Below, piece after piece: positions 11,550 through 23,091 of a stretch of 64,000 nucleotides of DNA. Both the position numbers and the translations under genes were made by a program. The stretch's first letter is position 1, and every line of letters begins with the position of its first letter. Origin of the DNA: Leptodontidium sp. MPI-SDFR-AT-0119 (lineage: Eukaryota; Ascomycota; Leotiomycetes; Helotiales; Leptodontidiaceae); assembly GCA_020726505.1 (NCBI GenBank), contig JAHLEZ010000002.1:5146001-5210000 (forward strand). The letters are read 5' to 3'. Below the pieces are notes generated by a model that worked only from the letters and a program-made list of their open reading frames with translations, was not told where the DNA came from and searched no databases.

Positions 11550-13289
11550 CAAAAAAATGAATCAAGTCGTAGATATGTTTCTAGGTCGTTCCGGCTGTTT
11601 TATTTTCTAAAAAGACAAGTCATCTTTTACTTAATAATGCCTTCATCAGTTTGATAATATGGAATAATCTACGAAATAGGCGATCGGAGTGATTTTCCGC
11701 TCGTAATAAGTAATTAATTTGTTATTTCCGGTTGTAATTTAAATTAAGTAATGTCGTGCAAAAGTGTCTAATGTTTTAGGAGGGAGCTCCTGTTTACAAC
11801 TGCCCCTATAACTGGCCCTGCTTACGTAGGCTAGGCATGTAACGACGCAATACCTCTAGCAGTCGAGTATGGGAGCAAGAGTATGGCAAGAGTAATAGTA
11901 TAGGTCTAGTACGAAGGAAACAAAGAGGATACAGAATTCAAGGAGTCTGAGGAAGGCCCTCCTTATATGCATGCGAATCCCCCCCGAAAACCCACCGAAG
12001 GTGGTCCTAGTCAAACCTAACCCAAACCCCTGAGTCCCCTTGGCACTGTAGCATGTGAGGCGATCGTCACAATTTCGATGTGAGTGATGGCGAGTTCCCT
12101 GAAGCTATACGTCGCGAACTCGAAGCTGCAATTCTCCAAGGCGTAGTAAGGTAGGATGTAAAAGACTTGGACGAAGATGGCGATGCCGAACTGGCTAATG
12201 GGATTAGTGGCGATTATAGACATAGTCGATATCGGTATCGCAAGGAGACTTCTTAATATATTATGGGGATCTAGACCACCGCGTACGCAAGAGAGTGAGA
12301 GTGAAATTACGGATACTAACGAGGAGATACCGGGGTTATTGGGGATAGATGAGAGTGAGACGGATGAGGAGACGCCTACTCTGGGTACTGGAGATGCGAG
12401 TAGTACTGATGATAATATGCCGGGTTTAACACAACAGTGAAGGGTAGATAGATATCTAGAAGTGGAAGCTGTGTATGGTTGAGATACTGTAGAAAGATTT
12501 CGGCTTCTGCGGTATGCAGGTACCGATCGTACCTTGGAATTCTGTATCCAAATTACGTGGAGAAGAGATCTTCCTCATCATCAGCCACATGGTTCATAGA
12601 GCATTCAAACAGGAAGAACACGCATCGTTCCGAACCGAACCTAACCGAGCCGTACCCTTCTCAAACTCGCTCATCTCATGCTTCACAGACTCAAGCACCA
12701 GAGCTCCCCTGTCCAAGCCTGGCCGTTGTGATACTTCGTAATGATGAGCACGTGACACCCCTCTGCGCTACTAGTTGAGACTAGCTAGGAAGCTAGGAAC
12801 GCAGTAAAACTCCCTCAAAACCCCCTCATACAAGAAGAACCCCTATCACATCGCATCTCACAAATGTAGCCGATTTCATCTGTGCTCTACAGTGCCTCCG
12901 TACTACACTTTCACATCGGATGAGCAAGTTTCACCTCTTCCAGACATCCAGACGAGGCTGAAGCGATGTCTTGGTCTCACACCCATGCACTGCACGCTAG
13001 CGGCCATGCCTGATTGCGTGCCCGCCCGCCTCTTGACTGGACTGTGTATTTCTAATCCTATCGTACTCGAGGAACGGACAGCTTGCGCATACTCGTACAA
13101 AGGATACAAAACCCGCCCGGCCCCTCTTCAACACTCCTCTTCTTTCTCTCTGCATATCAACTTCCAAACCACAAGTCAATCAGTCAGTCAGTCCACGGAA
13201 CAAAGACCTCTACACCGACGGTAGAATAGAATACCCCGCTATCTCAACAACAACACCAGGGAAAGGAAGAGAGAAGCAAAACCGCAACA
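11550..13289. other. Intergenic with decayed repeat sequence, then ATX1 promoter
   Basis: About 11.6-12.0 kb is AT-rich. 11.78-12.44 kb carries coding-like but interrupted sequence: the frame from about 12078 reads SDGEFPEAIRRELEAAILQG before a stop, and 12177-12440 is open with an acidic Ser/Glu-rich tail. I suspect a repeat remnant, without family assignment. 12.8-13.29 kb is C/T-rich with a short CAGT tandem at about 13177-13193, consistent with the promoter and leader of the copper chaperone gene. Confidence 0.4.
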
Positions 13290-13858
13290 ATGTCAGCAGA
13301 ACAAGACCATACCTATAAGTTCGGCGTCAGCATGAGCTGTGGTGGATGCTCGGGCGCTGTTAATAGAGTGTTGGGGAAGTTGGATGGTATGTTCCCTTTT
13401 TCTTCTGCTTCTTCCTCTATTTCCATTCTTCCGCGTGTGTCTTGGGGATGAGGATTGTACGAGTTGTTACACAGGCTATTCCCCTGGCGTAAGTGCTTTG
13501 GAGTCACTTTCTGCTATGTTGGGAGATATGTCTGCCGCTGTTGCGCTGCTCCTTCTGGCAGAGCAAACTCATCGGCATCGGCTTCAGAGCGATTGGCAAA
13601 TCCAATCCCCTCTTCAGCCTCTTCGTTCCCCTCCTTCCCCCCATATCCCCCTCCCAGTCATCCTCAAATATGGTGCTAATCTACCACACAGGCGTAAAAT
13701 CCTACGACGTCTCGCTCGATACCCAAACCGCAACCGTCGTCACCGACTCTACCCTCTCATACGACAAGGTCCTCGCTACTATCGCGAAGACGGGCAAGAA
13801 GGTTAACACTGGAGAGGCGGATGGTGAGGTTAAGAGTGTGGAGGTTGTTGCTGCTTAA
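13290..13858 (+). CDS. ATX1: ATX1-type cytosolic copper metallochaperone
   Basis: Small heavy-metal-associated-domain protein that carries Cu(I) to the secretory-pathway copper ATPase (Ccc2/ATP7 type). Exons 13290-13386 and 13692-13858 join in phase 1 to give 87 residues. The copper site M-S-C-G-G-C is at residues 15-20 (MxCxxC), followed by SGAVNRVLGKLDGVKSYDVS, the standard ferredoxin-like babbab fold. KVLATIAKTGKKV carries the lysines conserved in ATX1 for docking. The 305-nt intron is long for this window. A longer open frame through the intron is not conserved and is rejected. Confidence 0.92.
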
Positions 13859-15592
13859 GCCTATGGAGTTTGAACTGTCGGTGGGGAACGCGGGCTGAGG
13901 GAGAACGTAGAGGATAGAAGGGTGAAGGGAGAGGATGGAAGGGGAGAGAAGAAGGAAGGGCGTTTAGGATTATGACATGAATACTTGAAATGGGGTGATA
14001 TATTGATATGCGATGCTGATGGATGCGGTTTGTGTGCCGTTCTTGCGTTGAGCTTTGAGTTGAGAGCGATGAGAACGTAGAGGGGAGGGAGAACAGGACT
14101 GGGAAATGAATGAATGAACCCATGGATTACCTTTTTACGTTGACATCTAGTTTTCTACACAGTTCCTGGGATCACCCGCTTCCCAGCTCCTTCTTTTCTG
14201 CTTTCTTTCCTTGTGATCTTTGTGCTATGTCATGTGCTTCCTTGTTTACTTGCCTATATGTTCTTCTCTCTTACACTGCGCAAGGAGCGAGTATGAGACC
14301 ACGGACCTTCCATCTGAAAGCAGAGGAGCTTTCGTCAAGGTAAATAATTTAAGAAGCTGCTGTTAAAACCGAGAGGTGGGGTTTTGATAGAAAGTTCGAA
14401 AAAGAGGGAGGGGACTCCCAATATTGAATGGGGAACAGTAAAAACAGAACAGCAGCAGCTCAATGTTGAATGAATGAAACACAGGTCCTGTTGAACATGG
14501 TTCTCTTCTTTGTAAATCTTACGTGAAGTTGGTAAACCCTATCTTTGACTCTGAATCCTTCTATGGTTATGGCAGATTGCCGGTTTGTAAATCTTTGGTG
14601 TTTGAACAGACTGACTGAGAGATCCCGAAGGTGGTTTCTTTCTTAACTGCTATTGAGCTGAGACGTGGATGTCAAATCGCAGAGTCCTGGAGTCCACGGA
14701 CATATTGATAGTCAAGGGCAGGAAGTCGATCAACGGCGCGTAAGTAAATAGAAAATATACGTAGATTAAGGCAGTTCACGGGGTTTAATAGCCAGGAATA
14801 TGATGTAAAACGCTACTTGGGAGTGGTCAATCGTATGTTTAGACACCTGAGGCGAGCTTCTAAGACAAGATTCTGAGATTCTGAGAGGGTTTATGAGATG
14901 AGATTTCTGCGACGTGCAACAAAAGAATAATAACCGAATGGAAGTGGGTCGTGTACTTGATTGGGTGCTAGGGTAAATCTGTGAAGGCGGATGTGAATGT
15001 TATTCTGGGGGTGCTGGATTTGGTGGACTGGAGTTGATCTTTGGGGTGTTCGCTTGTCGACGAGGAGTGGGTGGATGTAAACAACACGCGGGATCTTACG
15101 TGGTACTTGAGTAGGGTATCTCTCATTGGCCTAATGTAGCTTCTAATGAATTTGTTGGTATTAAATCTCTCTTATTGTTTTGTAACAATTCGCATCTCCC
15201 AGTGGACAGAATGAAATCTGTCTCAACTGGTAAAACTCCTCCATATCAGCCCAGAAATCGAACCGTTAACTTTGGTACGGAGGATATGGCAAGAGTTAAG
15301 ACATTACTACACTTATAAATGTTCCCAGATTCGAGATCCAAGAGACTCGAATTCTTTTGTCAGGAAATGGATTTCGAGAACTGGTGAAATCCGTACAATA
15401 AGTACGGAAGCTGGGAGCTAACTAACCCCCACTTTTGTTTTGATTTCTACCTCGCTTGCTTGCGAGCAATACCCCTCCCTACCTTAGCAACCACATCCAC
15501 CCTAATACCCTCTCACAAATACACCTGGCTAAGAACCAGATCCTCTTAATCCCTAATTACTTACGTCATTCATCCTCATCATTCTATCCAGC
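13859..15592. other. Intergenic, no gene recognised
   Basis: About 1.7 kb. Purine-rich just after the ATX1 stop (3' UTR), then increasingly AT-rich with no family-like open frame. The last 150 bases are C/T-rich and probably form the promoter of the hydrolase gene at 15593. Confidence 0.4.
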
Positions 15593-16777
15593 ATGACAGA
15601 AACAGCAACAAAATCAGAAGCTCGAAACTTGCTCGAAGCCTCGATCCTAAAATGGGGCAAGAAATTCGGCCGCGAGACGAATGCCGAGATGGTAGATCTG
15701 ATCACTAAGATCCACGAGGAGGAGGGGAAAGATTATACTGGTGTGAAAGTGCAGAAGGGGATTAAGTATGGTGAGGATGAGAGGCAGAGGTTGGATGTGA
15801 GTTAGTGATCTTATTTCTGTTCGTTGAGTTTAGAATTGTTGGGGATCGTGAGAGGAGTGGAGAGGAGCGAAATAACACGCTGATATGTGAGATGATTTAG
15901 GTCTATTATCCAGCTGATGCAACGCCCAAAAGCGCATTGCCTACTGTGGTATTCTTTCATGGAGGAGGGATGGTATTTGGAGATACGGATGTCACGCCTC
16001 TTTTCCACTCCCATATCGGTATGTACTCAAAAACAGCTTCCCACCATGTATACTTAAGCTCTGTCACTAACCTTCGTTCGTGTGACAGGTAACTTCTTCG
16101 CCTCAAATGGATGCATCCTAATTTCAGCAACCTACCGTCTCCTCCCTCAAGCGGCCCATCCGTCTGGCGCAGAGGACGCTGCCCTTGCCATCTCTTGGGC
16201 CATCTCAAACAGCTCAAACTACGGCGGCTCGCCCTCCAAATCATTAACTATCGTAGGCCATTCCGCCGGCGGTAGCATAACAGGCACGGCTCTCTGGGGC
16301 GGCTATCTTTCCCTCCCCACATCCGCAATCCCCGCCTCCATCCTCGCAAACTCAACATTCATATTCCTCTCCGCGGGTCTCTGGTACGACGTCTTGAATC
16401 CACCGACGAGTATCAACATGGCGAAATACCACCGCACGGATGACGTGGAGAAGATCAGGAAGGAGATGCCTGTTGCGCTTTTTAAGGGGGCGGGCAAGGA
16501 TGTTATGAGTGTGTGGCCGAGGATGAGGTGGTTTTTGAGTGAGTGGGAGTTTGAGGAGATTGTGAAGGGGACGGAGGGGTGTCAGGAGGCTTGGGGGGAG
16601 GTTTTTGGTGAGGCTGATGGGGAGGAGGAGGAGGGAGATGGGGAAGGGGGCCTGGAGGTGGAGATGGTGTGGGGTGAGAATCATGTTAGCTATGTGTATG
16701 GGATTGGGACGGAGGGGAGTTGGATCAGTGAGAGGTTGCTGGAGATTGTGAAGGGTGGGGGTGAGGGTGAGGAGTAA
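15593..16777 (+). CDS. Alpha/beta hydrolase fold-3 (HSL-like esterase)
   Basis: Predicted carboxylesterase-type hydrolase. Exons 15593-15796, 15901-16018 and 16089-16777 give 336 residues in consistent phase. Motifs: the oxyanion HGGG in VVFFHGGGMVFGDTD (exon 2), ISATYRLLPQAAHP, and the nucleophile elbow GHSAGGS. The likely catalytic His is in GENHVSYVYG near the C-terminus. The acidic catalytic residue is not obvious by eye. An insert of about 15 residues rich in Glu and Gly precedes the His. The substrate is unknown. The gene is convergent with D-lactate dehydrogenase, the two stop codons being about 106 bases apart. Confidence 0.85.
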
Positions 16778-16883
16778 ACGCCTCTTTGCAATGAAACCTT
16801 CGAAACTCCTAGATTTGTTTTTGTCTATGGGTATAGTACAGTGGAGGGATGTGAGTATTGTACGTGAGTTGTGCTGCAGTGAC

Positions 16884-18851
16884 CTATTTCTGCCATTTCC
16901 ATACGCGGCCATGCGAGACGGGCGTGTCGAAGATCTTGCCGGGGTTCATAAGCCAGTGCGGATCGAGTGCTTGCTTGATGCTCTTCATTACGCCGAGAGT
17001 GTCTGGCCCTACTTCTTGAAGCAGTTCTTCTTTTTTGAAGAGGCCGATTGAATGCTCGCCCTGGATTAATTCAAGTCAGCTCATCTGCATTGCTTTGAAG
17101 AAATATATACTGGAGAGGGAGATGGTGTGTGCTTTACAGTAGTTGTTCCTTCCATCTCAAGCGCTTTTGTGATCATGTTCTTGACATGTGTATCTACGGC
17201 AGCTGTCTCTTCGGCGTCTTCGCGGTGATACATGATAGCTTCGTGGAAATTCCCATCGCCGAGATGGCCGACGACTGATGCGAAGAGGCCGAGTTCTTTA
17301 AGGCCTTGTCTCGACTCCTCTGTCTCAATCAGCATTCCATACTTGGGGCAGATGTCATGATGCGATAGAAGGTGATTTGCGTACCAAGAATATCCGCCAA
17401 TCTCGACACCGGCACAGCGATATCTGTCGTCCACAGCTGCGTGCCCTCAGGCCTGGCAGCTAACAGACTCCACAAAGCCTGCTTCCTTCCTGACCAGATG
17501 AGACCCTGCTCTTTCTGATCTTTCGCAAACTGGAATCCTCCTCCATTATGCGCTTTCGATATTGATTGCACTTCCTTGATATTATCGGCAATACTTCCTT
17601 TCGTACCTGAAAACTTGAAGAATAGAGTCGGAGCTTCTTTCCAAGTCTTTGGTGCAGTGTGCCCTCCCTGGTTCAACACCTGCATCATCTTCTCATCCAA
17701 AAACTCCATCGCAGCCACTGGAACTCCAGCTCTCATCACAGCAGTAGCTGTAGCCGCCGCATCCCTCACAGTCGGGAACGCAACAACAGCGACATTAAAC
17801 TCCTTTGGTACAGCCGCAAGCTTCAGCGTGATCTCCGTGACCAAACCCAAAGTACCTTCCGAACCAACAAAGATTCCATTGAGGTTATACCCCGCGGCCG
17901 ATTTCCTCGGGCGACCCCTCGTCTTAATGACCTGCCCATCCGCAAGCACAACCGTCATATTCAGCACCCAGTCCTTCATAGTCCCATACCTCACTGCATT
18001 AGTCCCGCTACAATTCGTACCCACCATACCCCCAATCTTCGCGCTCGGACTAGGATCAACAGGGAAGAATAATCCACTGCTTGCGATCTCCTTGTTGAGA
18101 TCAACCCACCCACAAGAAGGCTGCACGACGACATCCATATCATCATCATGGAAAGCGAGGATCTTATCCATATGCATAAAATCCACACTCACACCACCAT
18201 GGGGCGCGGAGTAATTCCCTTCGAGCGAACTCCCACCTGAGAAGCCCGTCATGGGTACTTTGTACTTATGGCAGATTTTGGCCAAGGCGGAGACTTCGGT
18301 TGTGGATTTTGGGTACGCGACTGCGATGGGGAGACTCTCGATGTTGGCCGGTGACCACTCAGAGTACCCGTGGAATTTCAGGTCCTCGGCGTCCATGCTG
18401 ATGCTTTCTGGACCGAGAGCTTCCTCAATTTCTTGGATGGCCTGTCACGTGGTTAATCCCAGTCTCTCAAATTTTCATCTACCCAGGAACGGGCGGAAGT
18501 AGGGTAGGAATTGTAGAGAAAAGCCGGAGGAGAGAGATATACCTTCATCATATCCTTCACACTTCCATAACGCGGCGGTCTGAATTTATCTTCTCGTACA
18601 TAATCTACATTCAGCTGTTGTGCTTTCTGATATGCCCGTCCCGTCACCCACGCTAGACTCAGACCGGCTCCAAAGGCGAGGGCTGTGATGGGCGTCCATG
18701 GTGGTGAAGAGAAGGAATTGCTTGATGAGGATTTGGATGAGGATGGTCTGTAGGGTTTCGATTCGAAAGTGCTGTTGAATCGTTTTGATACCAGCTTTTC
18801 AACGCGTTTTGTTGAAGCGCGCAAGGTACGTGCTCGCGTTATGTGGGACAT
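16884..18851 (-). CDS. DLD1: Mitochondrial D-lactate dehydrogenase (cytochrome), DLD1-like
   Basis: FAD-linked oxidase converting D-lactate to pyruvate and passing electrons to cytochrome c. Exons 18543-18851, 17385-18441, 17138-17319 and 16884-17060 give 574 residues, against ~587 in yeast Dld1. The N-terminus MSHITRARTLRASTKRVEK is Arg-rich, basic and without acidic residues, a mitochondrial presequence. A hydrophobic segment follows at about residues 52-70, as in Dld1. FAD-binding landmarks: PMTGFSGGSSLEGN, VDPSPSAKIGGMVGTNCSG and GIFVGSEGTLGLVTE. C-terminal landmarks: ASVVGHLGDGNFHEAIMY, GTTTGEHSIGLFKKE and LDPHWLMNPGKIFD. The third intron (17320-17384) restores ADILEESRQGLKELGLFA, the expected family sequence. 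No key residue appears missing. Confidence 0.94.
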
Positions 18852-19342
18852 CTTTTCTGACTCTGGAGAGAGATGTGAGGGGGTTCGGCTTTCAGAGAGG
18901 AGACAGAGGGAAGTTAGATGGCTACTTTTAAGACGACAGTAGAAGATGTTGGTTGATGTCAACTAAGAGTGAAGGGTGTTGTTTGGTCTATTCTGCTGCG
19001 CTGTACCAAGCTGTCGTCGAGTATCTTGGTTCCAGCCTAGTTCCGAGTCACGTGTAATATCTGGCCTCCTTCTTGACAGCAACACGGAGACTGGGTACGG
19101 ATCTGGCGAAGAGAAAATTGTTGTTTCTATTTCATATGGCATGGAAAGTTGTGTGCTTCTTAAATCTTTGACTCAACTCACAAAATCGCCGGAAACTAAG
19201 TCAGGAGACACGAATGAGGAAGTTTGCTTTGTGAGGAGTGGCTTTGATATTATTACAAGAAAACTCGTATTGTACAGTACTAAACATTTTAAAGAGCTTT
19301 CTTTCTTATGAAGAAACCCGAACGTCCTGTGCATTCTTTCCT
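18852..19342. other. Intergenic, no gene recognised
   Basis: 490 bases containing the promoter of the D-lactate dehydrogenase gene and the 3' region of the next minus-strand gene. No conserved open frame. Confidence 0.4.
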
Positions 19343-20277
19343 CTACTTGCTTCCCTCTCTAGCCTCTCCAGTCCATCTCACATCATAATCCACCAATTTC
19401 TCATTCTTCTTGTTTGGCTTTCCACCTGAGGCATATCTCAAATCGGCCCGGGTCATTCCAACTTCCTTCAACAGCGCATCCGTAATCTTCTCATCGCTGA
19501 ACTCATCGTTTACTTCGGGATTTGGTCTATCAGGCCTGAATCTGGAGAGAATGAGCCCGTTTTTGCTAGAGTAGTATTTGGAAGCTCGGTGATACGCAGC
19601 CTTTTCGTCCTTGACTATAGCGAGCATTACGCGTTGGCGTAGCGTTAATTCTTTGCCTGTTCCGCCGAGGGGGATGCGTTTATACTCTTCGAAGAGGGGG
19701 TGGCCGGCTGTTTGTAAATTAAAATAGTTAGTTAAGAACTTGAAATTTGCTTCTTGGAGCTCTGAATATGAGGAAGGGGAATAGAATGTCATACGTACGC
19801 TTAATCTTGGGTGGTGCTTTGTATTGTGGCTTTTTGGCTACCTTGTCATCTGAGACTTTCTTATCCTTCTCAACTCTACTCTGCACTGCAGCAGCTTGCT
19901 CAGCTGTCATACCCGTGAAAGCCATCGGATGGCGCACCGAACGGCTGGACGCACTGGGTTGCTCTCCTAAAAATGTTAGTAATTCAGGAGTTTGCGTGTT
20001 TTAAGCGCAAAACTTACCAGAAACCTCAGGGCCGGAGCTTGAGCAATCGACAACACTCTCTCCTCCAGCAGCCGTAGCGGCCGTGGGGATGAAAGCAGAT
20101 GGCGCATCTGCTGAGGGGCCGTTAGTAAATCCATATGTTGTGTGTTGTGAAACCGTAGAACTTACCAACAACAGAGGCAGAGCCCAAAGACTCAACATCA
20201 TTCTCTTCTTCTACTCTCTTTCTCTTTCTGTTTCTCTTCTCCTCGTTCTCTCCCTTGTTGCCTTTCTTTGGTGGCAT
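19343..20277 (-). CDS. Conserved fungal protein with basic N-terminus, function unknown
   Basis: Four exons, 20166-20277, 20018-20107, 19799-19966 and 19343-19707, encode 244 residues with consistent phases. The N-terminus MPPKKGNKGENEEKRNRKRK is strongly basic and looks like a nuclear or nucleolar localisation signal. The middle is Ser/Ala-rich and probably disordered. The C-terminal part, from GHPLFEEYKRIPLGGTGKEL to the end, is compact and coding-like, with LTLRQRVMLAIVKDEKAAYH and DALLKEVGMTRADLRYASGG. I do not recognise a named domain. The ATG lies just after a leader made of near-repeats of GCGGT. Confidence 0.7.
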
Positions 20278-20317
20278 CGTTACGATGCGGTGCGGTGCGT
20301 TGCGGTGCGGTGCGGAG
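20278..20317 (+). repeat. GCGGT-type short tandem repeat in a 5' leader
   Basis: About six imperfect copies of a pentamer-like unit (GCGGT, with GCGTT) lie directly before the start codon of the minus-strand gene at 20277, so in its 5' untranslated leader. Confidence 0.6.
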
Positions 20318-20439
20318 GGAGGTTGTTAGGTATGAAGAACTGTAAAATAGCTAGCGTTAGTTGTGTTGTGCAATGCAATGAATTTAAGAACAGAAGATGA
20401 CGCAACAGGGAGAAAGAATCGAAGGTAAGCCGGGAAAAG

Positions 20440-20915
20440 GCGCTGTCGAGGAGCGCAGAAGGGGCTCGTCCTTCAAGGATGATTGAGGGACTGGATTAGA
20501 GGATGGAACTTACAATTTCAAGGGCTGAGGAGCAAAGAGAGCTATTTGTTGTATGTGTTAGCTGTACCTGCAGCGAGAAAAGCGCGTGGCGCAGTTGAAG
20601 GAGTTGATGGGAGGGGGAAGGAAATGTGTGGTGTAGGAGAGCAGAAGGGACGCGTCGTTGAAGAATGATTGAGAGACTGAATGGCAGGAGGGAACTTACA
20701 ATTCCAAGAGCCGCGAAGCTGTAAAGCAAAGATATCTAATTGTGGCAGTGTTAGCGGCGCTGTGTAATAGGAGTAGCGTGTGATTTATTTGAGGGAGTAG
20801 AAGTGAAGGGATAAGGAATGGCGCTGTCGACGAGGGTAGAAGAGGCTGGCGTTGAAATCGTGGGCCAAAGACCGGATGGGGGAAAGGTACCTCTAAGTTC
20901 GGGTGCTGCGAAGCA
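20440..20915. repeat. Three diverged ~190-bp tandem units upstream of the 19343-20277 gene
   Basis: Unit 1 begins near 20440 with GGCGCTGTCGAGGAGCGCAG, unit 2 near 20627 and unit 3 near 20820 with GGCGCTGTCGACGAGGGTAG. Shared blocks include AGAAGGG..CGTC.TT.AAG.ATGATTGAG (20456 and 20639) and GGAACTTACAATT.CAAG (20507 and 20692). On the minus strand the latter reads AATTGTAAGTTCC, a perfect splice-donor consensus. The units lie in the promoter/leader zone of the downstream minus-strand gene. Confidence 0.6.
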
Positions 20916-23091
20916 AGAACTCTGGTTGCGAAGTATGCGGTGTTGTTGTTGTGTTATTGGTGTTTTGGAGGACGAGATTGCGATGCGCTGTGTGGAAGAA
21001 AAAGTATATGCTGGGTGGGAAAAACTTCAAAAGTGCGCGGCGCTAAGACCCTGGGCCTTAGGCAGAACCTGGCGGGGCAGATGGCATGAGAAACTCTCGA
21101 AATTAAAGGTAACTCGAAATGTCTGGGTTAGTTAAGGCTAGAGTTGTTCGAAAGTGTTGATGTCGACTCGTTGAGGAGTTTCCATGGAAGGGAAGCGTCA
21201 AGCGAGCCCTTGGGACTGCATTTAAACAAGCGAGAATTACGTGGGCACGAGGAGAAGATACTTTTGCTGCGTAAGTCTCTGATAAGTAGTTTGAAGAAGA
21301 GTTGAAGGAGCCCTGGAAATCAAGAGCGTCCATCTTGCCTTTGAGAAGCTCTAATAAAGAGGTATAATGCCTTAAATAGTGGAGCAAGACTTTCTCAAAC
21401 TATTCAAGGCTACGAGTGGCAATGAATAATTAGATCTAAGAGGCATAGTTGTGCTAGTTTAGGGAGAATTAACTCTAAGAAGTGGCGTGGATTGGAGCGT
21501 AGTGTTGTCTTACTGCCACCGAGGTTCTGTGAGTGACGATTTGTTTACATGAATTAATACTTATGATAGGAAGTAGAAATACCGTTTGTTTTGTTTATTT
21601 ATTTAAGCAATATGTAACGCAATAAGATCTTAGAGGAGTCCTGCAAATCAAAGGCAGATTTTGTCCCCAAGATGCCTCAGGAGAGAGACCTGAAGCCTTG
21701 ATGTACAAAGTCAAACTGACTTTAAACAAGTTAGAGCTGCTTGAGAATAAGGGGGACTGAGTTAATTGTGAGTTTCTGTATCAAATAGTGGACAAGGGAA
21801 TTTGAAAACTCAACGAGATTGGAATAACATGTCATTGAGTTGAGGTGTTTCAGGCTTAGGGTGAAAGTGGACGTGGTTGAGTCGAGCTGACAATGCTATA
21901 TTACGAGAACGTACTGTAATTACTTCGTAGTTCAGTACCAAGCTCTGAAGATAATACATGAAATCCGAGAATTCCAACTCTTGCTGCCTCCAATTATAAA
22001 AAAAGAGCTTGAAGACTTGAAGGGTAGTTGAACACAACTTTTTTCCCCTTTGTCCCTGCGTAGGTTGGTTAGTAGGCTCGCCGCTTCAACTCAGGCGCTA
22101 ATCGCCCTCGGCTCATCCTCGGCTCACCAGGTCCACCTGAGCAGCCTACAAAGTAGCCAGGGAGGTACGAATGCCGCAGCCTGGCCCAAGGCTGTTGCCC
22201 GAGCATTGGGAACACACCACCGTGGTCGGGCGCATGTCTGATTATGACTCGGTGAAGGGACTCGATGGCTGAAAGCAAATTAGGTGAACTGCATTATATT
22301 TCATAACCGCCACTTGTTATGACATACATTTTCGTTAGCAGATCGCGGTAATTGCCATATTTGTTAATAAATTTTCTTTTTTCATGCTCTCTGCCATTAG
22401 AACCATGAATGAGCCGTTAGTTCGTGAAAAAAGATCGAAGTTAGGATATCGAACTTTGGTATTCTTTCAATCCGGTCGAATTTCTCGTTGGGAATAGAGT
22501 GTAGTCTTGAGTATGCCTCATTGCTCACTTACCCACCATACAAGGCGCTTTCATATACCTAAGGCGATCCTGCAGATACGACGGATATATTACTCAACGG
22601 CTGCTCATTTCCAGTTACTCGAAATCTTGCAACAGCTCTCTAACATATTCGGTCTTGCACGGAGACCGTTAGCTGCTGGATTGATGCAGTCTGCTTATAA
22701 GTCGATTGATACTGAATAAAACACCTCGCAAACTTGAGGCTTTGACCGCTGTTTTCTGAGGGATTTCGTTTTGCCTCGCATCGCTTTGCCCGTTTTTGGT
22801 TTAGACAGCGTTTCCTTGCATTGAACTGCGCGACTTAAACTATCGCAGCCTCATCCCGATCAAATGTCACAAAATATTAATCAATTGAATATTAATTGAG
22901 GCCATTCTCAACTCCATCGACTATATCTGTTTGCACTGCGATTGAATCCCATGTAGTAGAGCCTATTGTGTAACCTGTCCGGATTATCCCGATAACTTTC
23001 TGCCTATCTCTAAGCCTTGCGATTCAGCCGACTGCGCCATACTGTTTGAAGGATCGCAATAGCTGCGCCACCACCCCCCCAAATTCAATAA
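20916..23091. other. AT-rich gene-poor block with decayed repeats
   Basis: No intact gene. Short related blocks containing GGAGTCCTGCAAATCAAAG-like sequence occur near 21310 and 21645 and again at 26-27 kb. A GC-richer island at 22070-22270 has no identifiable product. Homopolymer and AT-rich stretches dominate elsewhere. Confidence 0.4.

Noticed and set aside
11770..12000. LTR retrotransposon end
   Set aside because: Sequence style hints at an LTR, but no second copy, primer-binding site or internal coding region is visible.
12177..12440. Small 87-codon gene with acidic tail
   Set aside because: Coding-like upstream sequence in other frames is broken by stops, and there is no family match; it is more likely part of a repeat remnant.
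17576..18214. 212-codon open frame antisense to D-lactate dehydrogenase
   Set aside because: It lies entirely within a highly conserved enzyme exon on the other strand.
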